NCBI RefSeq assembly: GCF_000813145.1
Contig: NZ_BAZF01000002.1
Location: 1-64,000 of the forward strand
Length of the DNA: 64,000 nt
Reading direction: 5' to 3'
Source of the DNA: Geobacter sp. OR-1
GTDB lineage: Bacteria > Desulfobacterota > Desulfuromonadia > Geobacterales > DSM-12255
Under the pieces are notes generated by a model. The model had not been told where the DNA came from, searched no databases, and was given only the letters and a program-made list of their open reading frames with translations. The translations under genes were made by a program, and so were the position numbers. Below are positions 62,339 to 64,000 of this stretch, piece after piece (the stretch's first letter is position 1; each line of letters opens with the position of its first letter).

Positions 62339-64000
62339 TAGGTTTCCTCCCTCCGGCCGACTTCTCCTTGAAGGCCGGTTCCGGATAATCGATCCGGTGG
62401 TGATAAATTCCGTTCAAGACCCGATTGAAGCTCTTGGCTATTTCATGCAGGTTTTTCAGCGTCAGCTCGCATTCGTCAAGCTGGCCGTCGATGAAGATAT
62501 TGTTGATGATCTTTTGCACCAGCCCCTGGATCCTGGCCGGGGTGGGATCGGAAAGCGTCCTGCTGGCCGCCTCGACAGCGTCGGCAAGCAGTACCAGGCC
62601 GGCCTCCCGCGTCTGGGGCTTCGGACCGGGGTAACGGAAATCCTGTTCGTTTATCGCACCCGGATCAGGCGATTGGGTCTTGGCCTTCTGAAAGAAAAAA
62701 GAGATCAGGCTGGAGCCGTGCGACTGGCGGATGATATCGATTATGACCGAGCCGAGCCGGTGTTCGCGAGCCAGCTCCACCCCTTCCTTGACATGGGCGA
62801 TCAGGATCAGGGCGCTCATGCTCGGGGGAGAGCTTGTCGTGCTTGTTGTCCCCGCCCCTGACATTTTCAATGAAGTAGAGCGGCTTGGAGACCTTGCCGA
62901 TGTCGTGATAATAAGCCGCGACCTTTGCCAGCAAGGGATTGGCATGGATCGCCTCGGCTGCGGCCTCGACCAGGTTCCCCACCAGCACGCTATGGTGGTA
63001 GGTGCCGGGAGCGCGAACCATCAGGTTATGAAGAAGTGGAGAACTCAGATTGGAGAATTCGAGGAGTTTCATATCGGTGCTGTACTGGAACAGGCTCTCC
63101 ACTGCCGGGATGATACCGGTCACCAGCGTCGCGTTGACGATGCCGCCGATCAGGGCATAGAAGGCGCAATAGACCGTCTGGACTGAGAAAAAGCCTTCCC
63201 CGAGAATCTGGAAAGAAAGGGCCATGGCGACATTGACGACACTTACCTTCATTCCGGCGCTGTAAATCACGCCACGGTCCTTGCACTGCCTTACCCCGTG
63301 GGCGCCGACAACACCCCCCATCAGGGAGTAAATGACAACCTGCATGCTGCCGTCGAACATGGCTCCTGCCAGTGGTGCGCAGACGGCGCAATAGACCAGC
63401 GCCACCTCGGAGTTCAGGATGATCCGGACCAGCATCGGCGCAAAGGCAAACGGCAGCAGATAATAGAAGTTCGCCGCCCCCACACTGGGAAGTGCGCCCC
63501 CCATGGCGGTCGAAAACATCAGACCCACCCTCAGCAGTGAAAAGTGGAACAGGGTCACCAGGGCGAGCAGCACCAGATCCTTGTTGCCTGGCGAAAACTT
63601 CCTGACGTTCTTGCGGGCAAAACGATATGGGAAATAGCACAGGATCATTACCAGGCAGAAGGTGCCGGCGGTAATAGCCAGCCGGGCAACCATGCCTCTG
63701 CCCGAATATATCTGCCCAAGCTTCCTGACCTGGTCCTCGTTGAGCCGTTCGCCGGAGCGAACGATCATCTCGCCCCGCTTCAATTGAAAAAGGATCGGGG
63801 CAACCGCTGTTCGGGCGGCATTGCGGCGCTCATCCGTAGCCACGCGGTTCAGGGTAAGGTTGGGTAGCAGCGACTTGGCAACGATCCCCTTGATCAGCTC
63901 GATCTCCCTCGGTTCGGCAGGGAGGTTCAAACGGATATCGGCAACCCGTTTCTGCGCTTCAGCAAGGTCTACGGCCGAATAAGACCGGTCAAGCGTTGCC
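62235..64000 (-). pseudogene. PgpH-type 7TM-HD phosphohydrolase, frameshifted and cut by window edge
   Basis: Two frames together make one protein. The first (to about 62830) is open from the right edge and covers the extracellular 7TMR-HDED-linked part, seven membrane helices and the HD domain up to AAYYHDIGK and KHDKLSP. The second resumes with SMSALILIAHVKEGVELA and runs to 62235, covering the rest of the HD domain and its tail. The break coincides with a C5 run (62828-62824). With one C removed, CTC TCC CCG AGC ATG restores KLSPSMSA. In other bacteria PgpH degrades c-di-AMP, though that ligand is unproven here. Either a real mutation or an assembly error. Confidence 0.85.

Overview
The window looks like chromosome from a delta-proteobacterium of the Geobacter group (Desulfuromonadia/Geobacterales). 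This is an inference from gene content: many two-component and chemotaxis genes, several sigma-54-type promoters, two PEP-CTERM proteins, a FecR/OmpA/CHASE2-kinase module, selenouridine synthase, a porin-glnK-amtB nitrogen locus with an ANTAR-type antitermination leader, and the pgpH-ybeY-dgkA-corC-lnt-prfB order. No rRNA, CRISPR array or insertion sequence was seen.

Left end (1-5.9 kb): the 3' part of a large serine recombinase runs into a tRNA-Arg(TCG) gene and its terminator, so this is probably the edge of an integrated element. Small proteins, fdhD, an orphan fliK-like/flhX pair and a Crp/Fnr regulator follow. 6-19.3 kb is ordinary chromosome: an OmpA protein, mnmH (selU), the fecR-ompA-CHASE2 kinase operon, a DUF2156 protein, nudC, an mcp-cheW pair behind a sigma-28-like promoter, and aguA-aguB (agmatine to putrescine). 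19.3-29.3 kb holds a PEP-CTERM protein, DUF2721 and glgA with overlapping 3' ends, a ferredoxin-fused aldo/keto reductase, an unrecognised four-gene operon (Cys-rich protein plus three membrane proteins) with a sigma-54-type promoter and two matching palindromes, and the adjacent NtrC-type regulator and Cache sensor kinase.

29.7-32.75 kb is AT-richer and is a cluster of four integron gene cassettes without an integrase (CALIN). The cassettes carry an Abi-alpha-like protein, two unknown proteins and HemG-type protoporphyrinogen oxidase. In three cassettes the 5' core GTTRRRY is the exact complement of that cassette's own attC 5' core; in the fourth it differs by one base. Next come a terminator, a second PEP-CTERM gene with a sigma-54-type promoter, a broken VOC gene and an unknown membrane protein.

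35-42.3 kb is an RND efflux operon with two TolC-family genes, an adaptor and the pump. 42.4-49.8 kb holds a lipoprotein, an inositol-phosphatase-family gene, a cytoplasmic kinase, amtB and glnK, an outer-membrane protein, a REC protein with a degenerate GGDEF domain and a cytidylate-kinase-like protein. The outer-membrane gene has a strong sigma-54-type promoter and a leader with two hexaloop hairpins before a terminator. 50-57.5 kb has a kinase and receiver pair, an RCC1-repeat lipoprotein, a DUF4139 protein, FKBP, DUF1015 and SPOR-NlpC/P60. The right end (57.5-64 kb) is the housekeeping run prfB (with its programmed +1 frameshift), lnt, corC, a dgkA-PAP2 fusion, ybeY and a pgpH-type 7TM-HD gene. 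That last gene carries a one-base frameshift at a C5 run and continues past the window edge.
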